This document shows positions 25,504 through 34,610 of a stretch of 64,000 bases of DNA, piece by piece. The stretch comes from Micromonospora luteifusca. GTDB lineage: Bacteria > Actinomycetota > Actinomycetes > Mycobacteriales > Micromonosporaceae. The stretch's first letter is position 1. Every line of letters starts with the position of its first letter. Made by a program: the position numbers and the translations under genes. Under the pieces are notes generated by a model. The model was not told where the DNA came from. It saw only the letters and a list, made by a program, of their open reading frames with translations, and did no database searches. The stretch covers positions 5,198,001 through 5,262,000 of the forward strand of contig NZ_JAFBBP010000001.1 in the NCBI RefSeq assembly GCF_016907275.1. Direction: 5' to 3'.

Positions 25504-25929
25504 ATGGGCACGACGGCGGCGCAGTACCTGCAACAGTTGGACGCCGGCCGGCGATCCGATCTGCCGGAAACCACCGCCGGGACGCTGCGGCTGGACTTGC
25601 GCGGCGACGGCTGCACCGACCACTGGTACCTGACCATCGCCGACCAGCAGGTCCGGGCCACCCGTAGCGCGGACGACGCCGACCTGGTGGTCGGCGCGGA
25701 CCGGACGACCTTCGACCGGATGGCCAGCGGCGAGCTGCACCTGGCTCAGGCGCTGCTGAGCAACGTGCTGGTCGTACGGGGCGACCTGCGCCTGCTGACG
25801 CTGCTGCGGCGGATCTTTCCCGGGCCGAGCGGCGCCCGTCATCCGCGCGAGCTGGGACGGGCCGCGGTGGCCGGTCGGGCCGGTTCAGCCGGTCCGGCCG
25901 GGTCGACCGGTCGGGATGAGCGGCCATGA
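25504..25929 (+). CDS. SCP2-type sterol-carrier domain protein
   Basis: The 141-aa protein has GTLRLDLRGDGCTDHWYLTIADQQV and ADLVVGADRTTFDRMASGELH, the lipid-binding SCP2 fold with its typical hydrophobic C-terminal helix (LAQALLSNVLVVRGDLRLL). The last 25 residues are a Gly/Ala/Pro-rich tail. A GGGGAGGGG ribosome site precedes ATG 25504. The stop overlaps the start of the glycosidase gene (ATGA), so both are co-translated. Ligand unknown. Confidence 0.85.
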   Translation: MGTTAAQYLQQLDAGRRSDLPETTAGTLRLDLRGDGCTDHWYLTIADQQVRATRSADDADLVVGADRTTFDRMASGELHLAQALLSNVLVVRGDLRLLTLLRRIFPGPSGARHPRELGRAAVAGRAGSAGPAGSTGRDERP

Positions 25930-27986
25930 GGCAGGAACTGGTGCACGTCATCGCCGGCAACGTCTTCGCGATCAGCGACGCCGAGGGCGACATCGAGCTC
26001 GATCCGCAGGCGCCGGTCGGCCTCTTCGCGTTCGACACCCGTTTCCTGTCCCACTGGGTGCTCAAGATCGACGGCGAACGGATCAACGCGCTCTCCCGCG
26101 ACGACATGACGTACTTCGAGACCCGGTTCTTCCTGGTCCCGGGTGCGGCGAGCCACTACGTCGACGCCGATGTGTCGATCATCCGGCACCGCTCGGTCCA
26201 TGACTGTTTCCACGAGAAGATCACCGTGCTCAACCACGCGTCGCAGCCCGCCGAGTTCACCGTACGGATGGAGATGGCGAGCGACTTCGCCGACATCGTC
26301 GAGGTCGGGCAGCTCAGAGAGCGAGAGGTCCAGGTCGCCGTCGACCCCTCGAGCAACCGCCTCGTACTGCGCTACGAGCGGGAGCGGTTCGCGCGCGAAA
26401 CCACTGTGCAGAGCACCGCTCCGGTCGAGGTGGACGAGGGCGGGATGACGTTCCGGATCCACCTCGACCCCGGAGGATCGTGGACGACCGACCTGCACGT
26501 CTCCATGACCATCCAGGGTGAGGCCGGCCAGGACCTGCGCGCCGGCCTGCAGTCGCACCAGCGGGCCGTCCGCGGGACCATGAACGAGGACCTCGCGGAC
26601 TGGCTGGACCGGGCACCGCATCTGGTGGCCGAGCGGGGCGGGCTGGAGGAGACGTACCGGGGCAGCCTTGCCGACCTGGCGGCGCTGCGGTACGAGCCGC
26701 TGGCGTACAGCGAGCGGGTACCGGTCGGTGGCCTGCCGTGGGCGATGGCGTTGTGCGGACGGGACAGCATCATCACCTGCCTGCAGACGATGGCCTTCAC
26801 GCCCGAGTTGGCCCCCGCGACGCTGCGGACGCTGGCGCTGTTGCAGGGCGGTCAGCTCGACGACGAGCACGACGAGGAGCCAGGCAAGATCCTGGCCCAA
26901 CTCCGCTACGGCGAGTCGGCCGCGTTCGGCGAACGGCCGACCGCGCTGTACTACGGCGCGGCCGACACCACCCCCCTCTTCGTCGTCCTGCTCGACGAGT
27001 ACGAGCGTTGGTCCGGTGACGCCGACCTGGTCCGGGAGCTGCGCCACCCGGCCCGGATGGCCCTGGACTGGATCGACGAGTACGGCGACCTGACCGGTGA
27101 CGGTTACGTGCGCTACCAGCGCCGGAACGAGCGTGGCGGCGCGATCAACCAGTGCTGGAAGGACTCCGCGGACGCGATCGTCGACGCACACGGCCGGCAG
27201 CCCGCCTTTCCCCGCGCCACCTGCGAGTTGCAGGGCTACGCGTACGACGCGAAACGGCGTGGCGCTCGGCTGGCCCGGGAGTTCTGGGGCGACCCCGCGT
27301 ACGCCGACCGGTTGGAGCGGGAAGCGGCAGCGTTGAAGGACCGCTTCAACCGGGACTTCTGGCTGCCCCAGCGGGATTACTACGCGCTGGCGCTCGACCC
27401 GTACGGCGAGCCGGTCGACGCTTTGTCATCCAACATCGGGCATCTGCTGTGGAGCGGCATCGTCGCGGACGACCGTGCGGAAGCGGTGGCCGAGCACCTG
27501 GTCGGGTCGCGGTTGTTCAGTGGCTGGGGAGTGCGTACCTTCGCCACCGGGCAGCGCGTGTACAACCCGGTGGGCTCCCATCTGGGTGGGGTGTGGCCGT
27601 CGGACAACGCTCTGATCGCCGCCGGGTTGCGCCACTACCGTTTCGACGTGCAGGCGGCAAGGATCGCGGCCGGCATCTTCGACCTGGCGCAGACGCTTCG
27701 TGGGGCAGTGCCGGAGGTGATCGCCGGCTACGACCGCAGCGTGACGAAGTATCCCGTCCAGTTGCCGTCGGCGGGTCGCCCTCAGTCGTGGTCGTCGGGG
27801 GCGCTGCTGATGCTGCTGGGCACCACGCTGGGGCTGCGGCCTACCGGCGACAACCTGTTGGTGAATCCGGCCGTGCCCGGGGGCTTCGGCCGGCTGGAGC
27901 TGTTGGACATCCCTGGTCGCTGGGGTCACGCCGACGCCTACGCGAGGGACCGCACCGCCAGCCCCCACCGGCCCAGGGTCAAGTGA
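25926..27986 (+). CDS. Amylo-alpha-1,6-glucosidase / glycogen-debranching-like protein
   Basis: The 686-aa protein has an N-terminal beta-sandwich domain (residues 1-210; GNVFAISDAEGDIELDPQAP, GLFAFDTRFLSHW, VHDCFHEKITVLNH) of the debranching-enzyme N-terminal type. Residues 250-670 are an (alpha/alpha)6 barrel with YSERVPVGGLPWAMALCGRDS, NQCWKDSADAI and GGVWPSDNALIAAGL, where the Asp/Glu residues likely form the active site. It probably acts on an oligosaccharide or glycogen-like glucan in the cytosol. It is translationally coupled to the SCP2-like gene. Confidence 0.9.
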   Translation: MRQELVHVIAGNVFAISDAEGDIELDPQAPVGLFAFDTRFLSHWVLKIDGERINALSRDDMTYFETRFFLVPGAASHYVDADVSIIRHRSVHDCFHEKITVLNHASQPAEFTVRMEMASDFADIVEVGQLREREVQVAVDPSSNRLVLRYERERFARETTVQSTAPVEVDEGGMTFRIHLDPGGSWTTDLHVSMTIQGEAGQDLRAGLQSHQRAVRGTMNEDLADWLDRAPHLVAERGGLEETYRGSLADLAALRYEPLAYSERVPVGGLPWAMALCGRDSIITCLQTMAFTPELAPATLRTLALLQGGQLDDEHDEEPGKILAQLRYGESAAFGERPTALYYGAADTTPLFVVLLDEYERWSGDADLVRELRHPARMALDWIDEYGDLTGDGYVRYQRRNERGGAINQCWKDSADAIVDAHGRQPAFPRATCELQGYAYDAKRRGARLAREFWGDPAYADRLEREAAALKDRFNRDFWLPQRDYYALALDPYGEPVDALSSNIGHLLWSGIVADDRAEAVAEHLVGSRLFSGWGVRTFATGQRVYNPVGSHLGGVWPSDNALIAAGLRHYRFDVQAARIAAGIFDLAQTLRGAVPEVIAGYDRSVTKYPVQLPSAGRPQSWSSGALLMLLGTTLGLRPTGDNLLVNPAVPGGFGRLELLDIPGRWGHADAYARDRTASPHRPRVK

Positions 27987-27997
27987 GCGCACCCGGT

Positions 27998-28028
27998 GCC
28001 GCCGGTCGATCACCCGCGCTCCGGCGGC
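27998..28028. terminator. Hairpin between convergent genes
   Basis: GCCGCCGG (27998-28005) pairs with CCGGCGGC (28021-28028). It lies between the convergent stops at 27986 and 28074 and could terminate both. Confidence 0.45.
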
Positions 28029-28073
28029 CCGGGTTGGCACCTGCGCTGGCCGGTGGAGGTCTGCCGGCCGGGT

Positions 28074-28577
28074 TCAGCCCATCGTCCTCGCGCCGTCGAT
28101 CGACTCCCGCAGGATGTCGGCGTGCCCGGCGTGCTGGGACGTCTCGGCGATCAGGTGCAGCAGCACCCGGCGGACCGTCCAACTCGCACCCGGCTCGAAC
28201 CAGGGCGCCTGCGGCAGCGGGTGTGCCGCGTCCAGGTCGAGAGTCGCGACCAGCTCGTCTGTCTGGTCGGCCACCTCGTGGAACCGCTCGATGAGACCGC
28301 TGAGGGTCTCACCCGGCGCCATCCGGAACTGACCGACCCAGTCGATGGGCTCGCGCTGCATCGCCTCCGCACCGCCCTGGGCGAAGAGCATCCACCGGTG
28401 CTCGGTGCCGGCCACGTGCTTGATGAGGCCGCCGAGGCAGAGCTCACTGACGGTGCTGCAGGCGGCCGCCTGCTCGTCGGTGAGACCGTCGACGGTCTGC
28501 AGGAGGAAACCCCGGTGCCGGCGGAGCGTCTGCAGCAGGTCAGCCCGCTCGCCGGTGAGCTGCTCAGTGCTGGGCAT
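28074..28577 (-). CDS. DinB family protein (mycothiol-transferase-like)
   Basis: The 167-aa protein has LLQTLRRHRGFLLQTVDGLTD, CLGGLIKHVAGTEHRWMLF with metal-ligand His, and the C-terminal VRRVLLHLIAETSQHAGHADILRE with the HAGHAD signature of the DUF664/DinB group. ATG 28577 has AAGGG 7 nt upstream. An alternative ATG at 28619 (MDIEGSVDNEKGDT) has a TACGGT hexamer 8 nt upstream, so a leaderless longer form is possible. Likely a metal-dependent thiol transferase; substrate unknown. Confidence 0.85.
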   Translation of the reverse strand: MPSTEQLTGERADLLQTLRRHRGFLLQTVDGLTDEQAAACSTVSELCLGGLIKHVAGTEHRWMLFAQGGAEAMQREPIDWVGQFRMAPGETLSGLIERFHEVADQTDELVATLDLDAAHPLPQAPWFEPGASWTVRRVLLHLIAETSQHAGHADILRESIDGARTMG

Positions 28578-28725
28578 GGTGTCACCCTTCTCGTTGTCGA
28601 CCGAACCCTCGATGTCCATCGCGCGCCACCGTAGGACGAGGCACCGACACTTTCGGGCGCGACACGAGGGCGGCGTGGGGCCCCAGCGGTTGCCGATCCA
28701 CGCCCGTGGCGGTCCACTGAATGAC

Positions 28726-29643
28726 ATGGGTGTAATCAAGGTGGGCACGTCGTCCTGGGCGGACCAGTCGCTGCTGCGCTCCGGGTGGTACCCGCGCTCG
28801 GCCAACACGCCGGCCCGTCGGCTGGGTTTCTACGCCTGCCAGTTCCCGCTGGTCGAGGTGGACACGTCCTACTACGCAGTCCCCGTTCCGGAGACCACGC
28901 AGGGCTGGGTCGACGCCACCCCGGACGACTTCACCTTCGACGTCAAGGCGTTCAGTCTCTTCACCGGCCATCCGACGCCGGTCGCCGCGCTACCCCGTGA
29001 CCTGCGCCCGGCCACCGGCCCAAACCGGATCCGCCGCCGTGACCTCCCGGAGCGGGCGTACGACGAGCTGTGGGACCGGTTCCGCGCGGCCCTCGACCCG
29101 ATCGCGGCGGCGGGCAAGCTGGGTGCGGTGCTGCTGCAGTTCCCACCGTGGCTGGCACGCGGTGCTGCCGCCGAACGTCGGATCACCGAACTGGCACAGC
29201 GGTGCCGGCCGTGGCGGGTTGGCGTGGAGCTGCGGCACGGCTCGTGGTTCGAGGGTTCGGCCGCGGTGGACACTCTGGATCTGTTGCGCGCGCACGACCT
29301 GTCACTGGTCTGCGTCGACATGCCCCAGGGGCACCCGTCGTCGGTGCCACCGATCCTGACCATGACGGCGGAGCCGGCGATCGTCCGGTTCCACGGCCAC
29401 AGCGACGCCTGGGGCGACGGCGACAAGCAGGAGAAGTTCCGGTACGCGTATGCCGAGGGCGAGCTTCGGCACTGGGCCGGGGTGCTGGCTGAGCTGGCCG
29501 GGTCGGCCGACGACCTGCACGTGCTGTTCAACAACTGCTGTGCCGGTCAGGCCCAACGCGACGCCACCCGTCTGGCGCAACTGCTCACCGAGACGATGAT
29601 CGCCGATCGGGCCGTTCCGGCCCAGGCCACGTCGACCGGCTGA
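28726..29643 (+). CDS. DUF72 domain protein (YecE-like)
   Basis: The 305-aa protein begins MGVIKVGTSSWADQSLLRSG, with FPLVEVDTSYYAVP, WVDATPDDFTFDVKAFSLFT, LGAVLLQFPPW and VGVELRHGSWF, and ends with DLHVLFNNCCAGQAQRDA. These are all conserved blocks of the DUF72 TIM-barrel family. Function in bacteria is not established. ATG 28726 is the start that fits the family N-terminus. It is divergent from the DinB gene. Confidence 0.9.
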   Translation: MGVIKVGTSSWADQSLLRSGWYPRSANTPARRLGFYACQFPLVEVDTSYYAVPVPETTQGWVDATPDDFTFDVKAFSLFTGHPTPVAALPRDLRPATGPNRIRRRDLPERAYDELWDRFRAALDPIAAAGKLGAVLLQFPPWLARGAAAERRITELAQRCRPWRVGVELRHGSWFEGSAAVDTLDLLRAHDLSLVCVDMPQGHPSSVPPILTMTAEPAIVRFHGHSDAWGDGDKQEKFRYAYAEGELRHWAGVLAELAGSADDLHVLFNNCCAGQAQRDATRLAQLLTETMIADRAVPAQATSTG

Positions 29644-29656
29644 CGGTCGCGCCCGC

Positions 29657-30028
29657 TCAGGAGCGCCGGCCCCGGCTACGCAACGCGTCCTGCGTCGAAT
29701 CGCCGATGTCGGCGTCGTCCGGGAAGGTCCGGCCGCTGGGCGCCGGATCCGGCGGGGCGCCCGGTCCCGCCATCGTCGTACGGGTCGGCTCCACCGAGCC
29801 GAAGCCATGCCGTCCGGCCGGGTCTGACCGGCCGGCCGGGGCGCCCGCGCGTCGCTCCCCGCGGCGTCCCTCGGGTACCGCGGTCGGCTCGCTGCCCTCG
29901 TCCATCGGCGAGTCCTCGTCGGTGCCCCAGGGGGCGTCGGCGTCGACGCCGTCGCTGGTGCCCCACGGTTTGGTTGCTTCCGGCTCCAGCGGGTCGTTGT
30001 CCCCGCCGCGTCCTTTGTGCGCCGTCAT
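29657..30028 (-). CDS. Hydrophilic, low-complexity hypothetical protein (123 aa)
   Basis: The protein begins MTAHKGRGGDNDPLEPEATK and contains two similar WGT blocks (ATKPWGTSDG and DAPWGTDEDS), then Arg/Gly/Pro-rich sequence and a C-terminal DADIGDSTQDALRSRGRRS. It has no membrane segment and is probably disordered. ATG 30028 is preceded by GGGG. No family recognised. It lies in a group of stress-gene-like small proteins with 30206-30835 and 31032-31202, but no function can be stated. Confidence 0.5.
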   Translation of the reverse strand: MTAHKGRGGDNDPLEPEATKPWGTSDGVDADAPWGTDEDSPMDEGSEPTAVPEGRRGERRAGAPAGRSDPAGRHGFGSVEPTRTTMAGPGAPPDPAPSGRTFPDDADIGDSTQDALRSRGRRS

Positions 30029-30148
30029 GGCCACCCCGCTCGTCGGTCCGCCGCTACCGGCGGACGCCGTGCCGTCCTCGGGCCGTGCCTGCCCAACCGG
30101 ATCTCAACGCACGACACGCGTCGTCCGTCATTCCGTTGAGCGCGCGTA

Positions 30149-30199
30149 GGGCCGGCCAGCGCCCCGCCGTCGAGGTGGCGGCGGGACGCCGGCCGGCCC
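30149..30199 (-). terminator. Strong GC-rich hairpin terminator
   Basis: GGGCCGGCC (30149-30157) pairs with GGCCGGCCC (30191-30199). Inside, GCG and CCCGCC segments pair with GGCGGG and CGC, giving a long interrupted stem. It ends 7 nt from the stop of the minus-strand gene 30206-30835. Confidence 0.65.
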
Positions 30200-30205
30200 G
30201 ACGCC

Positions 30206-30835
30206 TCAACGCCCGGCCATCGCCATCGGCCGCTTGCCATTGCTCATACCGGGCATCTTGATCATGCTCTTCGTGGCGCCCTTCATCCCGCCGCCTCGGC
30301 CGAGGATGCCCTTGAACACCTGCCCGGGCTTCTGCTGCTCACCCATGTACGCGGTGACCACGACCAGGGTCCCGGTGAGCGCCGGGATGGCCCACTGGAG
30401 CAGCTTCATCTGCCGCTGCGAGGAGGCCACGCTGGCCGGCGTCTGGTGGTTCGGCTCGGTGGTGCCGCTGACCGGTGAGGCACCGGCCTTCTCCAGGCGC
30501 ATGCCGATCAACCGGCTGTAGCCGGTCACGGCGAGCGCGCCGATCGTCAACGCCGTCTTGATGGCGCTGGTACGGCCGACCCCGGACTGGGCGGCCACGC
30601 GCGGGCTCTCCGTCACCAGCTCGCCGACCGCCCCGGCCAGGTGCGCGCCGATCGCGGCGGCGTTGACCGGGGTCCACCTGGACCACCCGGCCGACGCGAC
30701 CGAGAGCCGCTGGGTCGAATCGCTGACTTTTCCCGCTGCGCCGTTGACGCCGAAGGCACCCATGAGGGAGCCCCCGAACCAGGCCGCGAGGCCCAGGTCG
30801 TGCATCGAGCGCAGTGCGGTATGCCGTTCGGACAT
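30206..30835 (-). CDS. Conserved actinobacterial membrane protein of unknown function
   Basis: The 209-aa protein starts MSERHTALRSMHDLGLAAWF. It has up to four hydrophobic stretches: LAAWFGGSLMGAFGV, AAIGAHLAGAVG, TALTIGALAVTGYSRLIGM and WAIPALTGTLVVVTAYMG. The C-terminus is Gly/Lys/Met-rich and basic (MKGATKSMIKMPGMSNGKR). ATG 30835 has GGAAGGGG 5 nt upstream. The family is conserved in actinomycetes but I do not know its role. Confidence 0.7.
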   Translation of the reverse strand: MSERHTALRSMHDLGLAAWFGGSLMGAFGVNGAAGKVSDSTQRLSVASAGWSRWTPVNAAAIGAHLAGAVGELVTESPRVAAQSGVGRTSAIKTALTIGALAVTGYSRLIGMRLEKAGASPVSGTTEPNHQTPASVASSQRQMKLLQWAIPALTGTLVVVTAYMGEQQKPGQVFKGILGRGGGMKGATKSMIKMPGMSNGKRPMAMAGR

Positions 30836-31031
30836 GTGATCCCCTTCCGCCGTGTTGGGCGCTGCGGCTTACCCGCCGCCCGGGCGGCTAACCCCGTCGC
30901 CCTCCAGCCGATCAGCCCCGCACCGGCACGAGGGGGACACTCGGTTCTCGTGGGGCCGCAGCACCGCCGACAGGAGTCGTCCGCGCGGTGGCGGGTAGAT
31001 CCCGAGCGACGCTGACGGAGAGGGGAACGGG

Positions 31032-31202
31032 ATGTCGCAGCCGGACGAGAGTCGGGAAAAGACCCCCAAGACGGACGCGGTGCTCATGCACCCGGACAAC
31101 GACCCACACAAGAGCACCGGGGGGGCCGCGCCGCGCAAGGATCACGCGGAGATCCAGGTGGAGCGCGACGGCGAACTGGTGCCGCTGGACCAGGACGAGT
31201 GA
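31032..31202 (+). CDS. Small charged hypothetical protein (56 aa)
   Basis: The protein reads MSQPDESREKTPKTDAVLMH, then PDNDPHKSTGG and ends VERDGELVPLDQDE. It is hydrophilic with balanced charge. ATG 31032 has GAGAGGGG upstream. Third-position G/C and the codon pattern are those of real genes here. It starts MSQ and is acidic like the small protein at 1095-1253, but similarity beyond that is not clear. Function unknown. It is convergent with the hydrolase at 31213. Confidence 0.6.
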   Translation: MSQPDESREKTPKTDAVLMHPDNDPHKSTGGAAPRKDHAEIQVERDGELVPLDQDE

Positions 31203-31212
31203 GCGGTACGGC

Positions 31213-32073
31213 TCAGCGGGGCGGCAGGTCGTCCGCGAAACGGGCGATCCGCCGCGCCAGCGGGGTGCTCGCGCGGACCCACGTGAAGTGGTCCAGCGCG
31301 GCTCCGGCCTGGGCAACTGTGTAGCGCTCCCGGGTGAGCGGGGCCGAGGTGAGCTTCGCGCAGAGGGCGTCCATCGTCTCGTGCGGGGTGTACTGGTCGT
31401 CGTCCACACTGACCGCCAACGCCGGTGTCCGCACCGCGCGGACCGCCGCCTCGGTGTCCGTGCCGTTGAGGCGGGGGAAGCGGCCGGTCCGCGCGGTGTA
31501 CGCCCAGTCGCGGATGACGCCGCGCGCCTGCCGGCCGCCGAAGCCCCAGCCCGGCCAGACCCCGAGCAGCGCCGCGGTGGCGGCGATGCCCTGGGTGTAC
31601 GGCAGCACGCTGAGGCCACTACGGCCCGGATAGTTTCGCCAGTAGGGGATGCCGACCGCGACCAGCGCCAGCCCGTCCACCTCGCCGCCGTGCAGGGCGA
31701 GGTGCAGCAGCGCGGCCTGACCGCCGAGCGAGTGCCCGAGCAGCACTCGGGTGCGTCCGTCCAGTCGGGGCTTGAGCGCGGCCAGGACGGCGCCGACGTC
31801 CTCGGCCAGTTCGGCGTAGCCGTAACGGTCGGCCCGGCTCGGTGGCGGAGTGCTCGCCCCGTTGCCGCGTAGGTCGGCGACGACCACGGCCAGCCCGGCG
31901 GCGCGTAGCGCGGCGGCGAAGGGGCGGTAGTAGCGGGCCCGCACACCCATCGCGGGCCAGATCACGACCACGGGCGCACACATGGTTCCGGTCGGCTCCG
32001 GATAGACCTGCACACCCAGCCGACCACCGTCGACGTCGACGAACTCCTGCGCGTACTCCGGATCCCCGCTCAC
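31213..32073 (-). CDS. Alpha/beta hydrolase
   Basis: The 286-aa protein has VVVADLRGNGAS, the nucleophile elbow LLGHSLGGQAALLHLAL with Ser in GHSLG, and an acidic/His end region VSVDDDQYTPHETMDAL and ALDHFTWVR. It matches the large serine-hydrolase family (lysophospholipase or serine aminopeptidase-like). GTG 32073 is supported by TAGGCT 6 nt upstream, a leaderless start. The substrate is unknown. No operon partner: a strong terminator (32131-32162) separates it from the upstream secreted hydrolase. Confidence 0.85.
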   Translation of the reverse strand: MSGDPEYAQEFVDVDGGRLGVQVYPEPTGTMCAPVVVIWPAMGVRARYYRPFAAALRAAGLAVVVADLRGNGASTPPPSRADRYGYAELAEDVGAVLAALKPRLDGRTRVLLGHSLGGQAALLHLALHGGEVDGLALVAVGIPYWRNYPGRSGLSVLPYTQGIAATAALLGVWPGWGFGGRQARGVIRDWAYTARTGRFPRLNGTDTEAAVRAVRTPALAVSVDDDQYTPHETMDALCAKLTSAPLTRERYTVAQAGAALDHFTWVRASTPLARRIARFADDLPPR

Positions 32074-32079
32074 CGGCCC

Positions 32080-32085
32080 AGCCTA
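32080..32085 (-). promoter_or_regulatory. -10 element of a leaderless promoter
   Basis: On the minus strand TAGGCT is followed by 6 nt and GTG 32073. No ribosome site is present. Confidence 0.5.
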
Positions 32086-32130
32086 GGGCCCGGACGTTAC
32101 CGTCGGGTAGCCGCAGCCCGGTCGGATGCG

Positions 32131-32162
32131 CCGGAGGCCCCGCCGGTTGGCGGGGCCTCCGG
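32131..32162 (-). terminator. Strong intrinsic-type hairpin
   Basis: A perfect 14-bp stem: 32131-32144 pairs with 32149-32162 around a GGTT loop. It follows the stop of the minus-strand SGNH hydrolase by 12 nt. Confidence 0.8.
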
Positions 32163-32174
32163 GTGGTGACGCGG

Positions 32175-33431
32175 TCAGGAGACGGAGACCGTCCCGTTGC
32201 CGGCGCGGACGCAGGAAACCGCGCGGGCTGCGGTGACGGCGGCGCCGGCGAGGCACTGGCCGAGCACCTGGTGCCCGGTGGCGTTCGGGTGCCACGACTC
32301 CTGACAGGTCTGGAAGTAGCTGACGCAGGTGTTGGCGATCCGCTGGATGGCGATCTTGTCCTTGCCGGCGAGGCTGATGACGAAGGTGCCGGTCGCGCCG
32401 TCCTGGAGCCGGATCGGCGTGGCCAGCGCACCCGTCGGGCTGCTCGTCTGCTCACAGAGCCGGGCGCCGTTGAAGGCCTGCTGCACGTTCAGGTACACCA
32501 GCTCGTCGGCGGGGAACTCGGCGGCCAGGGTGTCCCGGGTGGACTTCACGATGGTGCCCAGACCCTGCGAGAAGCGGTGCCCGGGCGCCAGGCTGGCCCG
32601 GTGGATCGGGCATCCGGCCGCGTACCGCTCGGCACCCAGGTCGCGGAACTTGTCCCGGGTGTCGTCCCGGCTGTCCTCCTCGTGGAACTGCGGGTTCAGG
32701 TCCAGCGGCAGCGGGTTCGTGTAGTCCTGGAACACCACCCGGTGCTGCCCGTCCGCGTCCACCTGGTCGAGGGTGGTCAGCACCTGGCGTACGGCGGCGG
32801 TCGTCTCCGCGGTCGCGGCGCTGAGCTGTGCGGCGGTGGCCAGGTCGGCGTCGGTGCACGGCTTCTGCTCGACCGGGCCGTTCAGGTACGCCCAGAACTC
32901 CCACCAGCCGGTCCAGGCGTCGGCGATGAACCGGTTGGCGCACTTCTCCGCGACGCTGCCAAAGGTGAACGAGCTGTTGTTGGAACCCAGGCCGATCAAC
33001 ACCAGGTCGATGTCCTGGGTCTGCGCGACGGCGCGGAGCTGGTCCAGCTGCGCGGCCACGGTGCGGCCGTTGGTGCGCGCCTGCGAGGCGTTGGCGATGT
33101 CGTGTGGTTGGCCGCCGGAGCAGGCCAGGTTGAACCGGTTCTGGATGCCCGGCAGGTTGGCCTGGTTGAGCGAGGCGTTCGCCGAACGGTGGCAGAAGAA
33201 GGCGTTGTTGTTCGGCGCGGTCCAGCCGGGGAAGCCCTGGGCGACGCCGTTGACGTCGACCACCGGGGTGTACGACCCGGCGCCCTCGCCACTGATGAAG
33301 CTGTCCCCGAGTGCCACCGCCGCGGTGGGTAGCGCGGCCGACGCGGGTGCGGGCAGCGCGATGGCAGTCGACAGCGCGGCCATGGCGATCGTTAGTCCCG
33401 CGGCGAGCGCGGTACGCCGGAACCTGGGCAT
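32175..33431 (-). CDS. Secreted SGNH/GDSL-family hydrolase
   Basis: The 418-aa protein has a signal peptide (MPRFRRTALAAGLTIAMAAL, cleavage after a PASA-type site near residue 32). The SGNH blocks are present: block I ALGDSFISGEGAGSY with catalytic Ser, block III GLGSNNSSFTF and block V ESWHPNATGHQVLG with the catalytic His. Six or more cysteines suggest disulfides outside the cell. It probably cleaves an ester in a lipid or polysaccharide. ATG 33431 is preferred over 33443 because GGGAG lies 5 nt upstream of it. An inverted repeat TTCATC-GAAA-GATGAA at about 33443-33458 lies in the leader region. Confidence 0.88.
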   Translation of the reverse strand: MPRFRRTALAAGLTIAMAALSTAIALPAPASAALPTAAVALGDSFISGEGAGSYTPVVDVNGVAQGFPGWTAPNNNAFFCHRSANASLNQANLPGIQNRFNLACSGGQPHDIANASQARTNGRTVAAQLDQLRAVAQTQDIDLVLIGLGSNNSSFTFGSVAEKCANRFIADAWTGWWEFWAYLNGPVEQKPCTDADLATAAQLSAATAETTAAVRQVLTTLDQVDADGQHRVVFQDYTNPLPLDLNPQFHEEDSRDDTRDKFRDLGAERYAAGCPIHRASLAPGHRFSQGLGTIVKSTRDTLAAEFPADELVYLNVQQAFNGARLCEQTSSPTGALATPIRLQDGATGTFVISLAGKDKIAIQRIANTCVSYFQTCQESWHPNATGHQVLGQCLAGAAVTAARAVSCVRAGNGTVSVS

Positions 33432-33558
33432 GAGGGCTCCCATTCATCGAAAGATGAAAGATTCTCTGAGAGCGCGATCACATCACCCTTGTACGACGGA
33501 CGTCAATGGCCCGTAACAGATTCGTTCGATGAAGGACATGCACGCGTCGGCGTGCGGT

Positions 33559-34398
33559 TCACCCCGCCGAAGTGGACCCGATCGCCTGGTCACGGCGGCT
33601 CAGCACGGCCGCGCCGACGGCGTTCAGCCCGACACCCCAGATCAGCAGGACGCACACCCACTGCACCCAGCGCAGCACGCTCATGTCCCCCGAGAGCAGG
33701 TTGCGCACGCTGCCGAACGGAGTGAGCCACGCCTGGGCGGGACGGAGGGCGTCCACGCCGCCCAGCAACGCGAAGAGGCTCAACGGCAGGACGATCGTGG
33801 CGAGGAACGCGACCACCGTCGAGCGCAGCAGCAGGCCCAGCCCGGTGCCGACCAGACCGGCGACGATCTGCACCAGCACACTGCCCACCGCGATCGTCCC
33901 GGCGTGGCGCCACGGGTCGTCGGCGACGTCAGCAGGGGTGAGGGCGAGCGTCGCGGCGCAGATCAGCACCCCGACAACGCCGATGACGACGGCCGGCAGC
34001 CCCACCGCGAGCACGCTGGGCAGCACCGGGCCGGGGCCGCCCGCCCGCCGCAGGTCGCGCACCAGCAGGATGCCGAAGAGCGGCGTCACGACCGACATCA
34101 GGCTCTGCACGGTGTCCGAGAGTGCGGCGAACGTCCGGTCGGCGGGAGCCGCCGCCGCGACCAGCACCACCGCGACGAGCAACCCGGCCAGCAGGGTGCC
34201 CGCGAGCAGCCACCGCCGGGCACGCGTCCCGATGGCACGCTGGAGGGGGGTTCGCATCGTCTCGTCCACCACGATCGCCTCCGCAAGGTCGGTCGTACCC
34301 GGATCCCGCGGGTCGCTCCGCCCGATCACCGGATCGGCCCGCGACGGAACACGGCGCGCCAGCGGCACACGGCCGGTGCGCCGACCCGTCGTGATCAT
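33559..34398 (-). CDS. Integral membrane protein, possibly an ABC-2-type permease
   Basis: From ATG 34398 the protein has 279 aa: a hydrophilic N-terminus, then about six hydrophobic segments from WLLAGTLLAGLLVAVVLVAA to WVQWVCVLLIWGVGLNAVGA. The layout and TPLFGILLVRDLRRAG resemble ABC-2-type permeases, but no ATPase gene is adjacent, so transport is only a possibility. A shorter start at MRTPLQRAIGTRARR is also possible. TACGCT ends 5 nt before ATG 34398. It is divergent from parE. Confidence 0.6.
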   Translation of the reverse strand: MITTGRRTGRVPLARRVPSRADPVIGRSDPRDPGTTDLAEAIVVDETMRTPLQRAIGTRARRWLLAGTLLAGLLVAVVLVAAAAPADRTFAALSDTVQSLMSVVTPLFGILLVRDLRRAGGPGPVLPSVLAVGLPAVVIGVVGVLICAATLALTPADVADDPWRHAGTIAVGSVLVQIVAGLVGTGLGLLLRSTVVAFLATIVLPLSLFALLGGVDALRPAQAWLTPFGSVRNLLSGDMSVLRWVQWVCVLLIWGVGLNAVGAAVLSRRDQAIGSTSAG

Positions 34399-34516
34399 GG
34401 GCCAGCGTAGCTGTGGAAGTATCTTTGCGTGGTCCCGTGATAACCGGTGGGCTGTTTGTTGGCTCACGTCCGCAGGCCCGTGCGCGGCGGGTCGGCGCGG
34501 GGGCGAAGTGAGTTGT

Positions 34517-34533
34517 CCTAGCCTCGGGCTAGG
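34517..34533. promoter_or_regulatory. Inverted repeat in the parE upstream region
   Basis: CCTAGCC (34517-34523) and GGCTAGG (34527-34533) form a perfect 7-bp palindrome around TCG. It may be a protein-binding site; TAGGCT in its right half could serve as a -10 hexamer for parE. Confidence 0.4.
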
Positions 34534-34610
34534 CTCGCTGCGGCGCGCCACGCCGGCATGATGTCGCCGGTGACCGGCTGCACACCGCCGAGACCGGGGA
34601 GTACGACCAG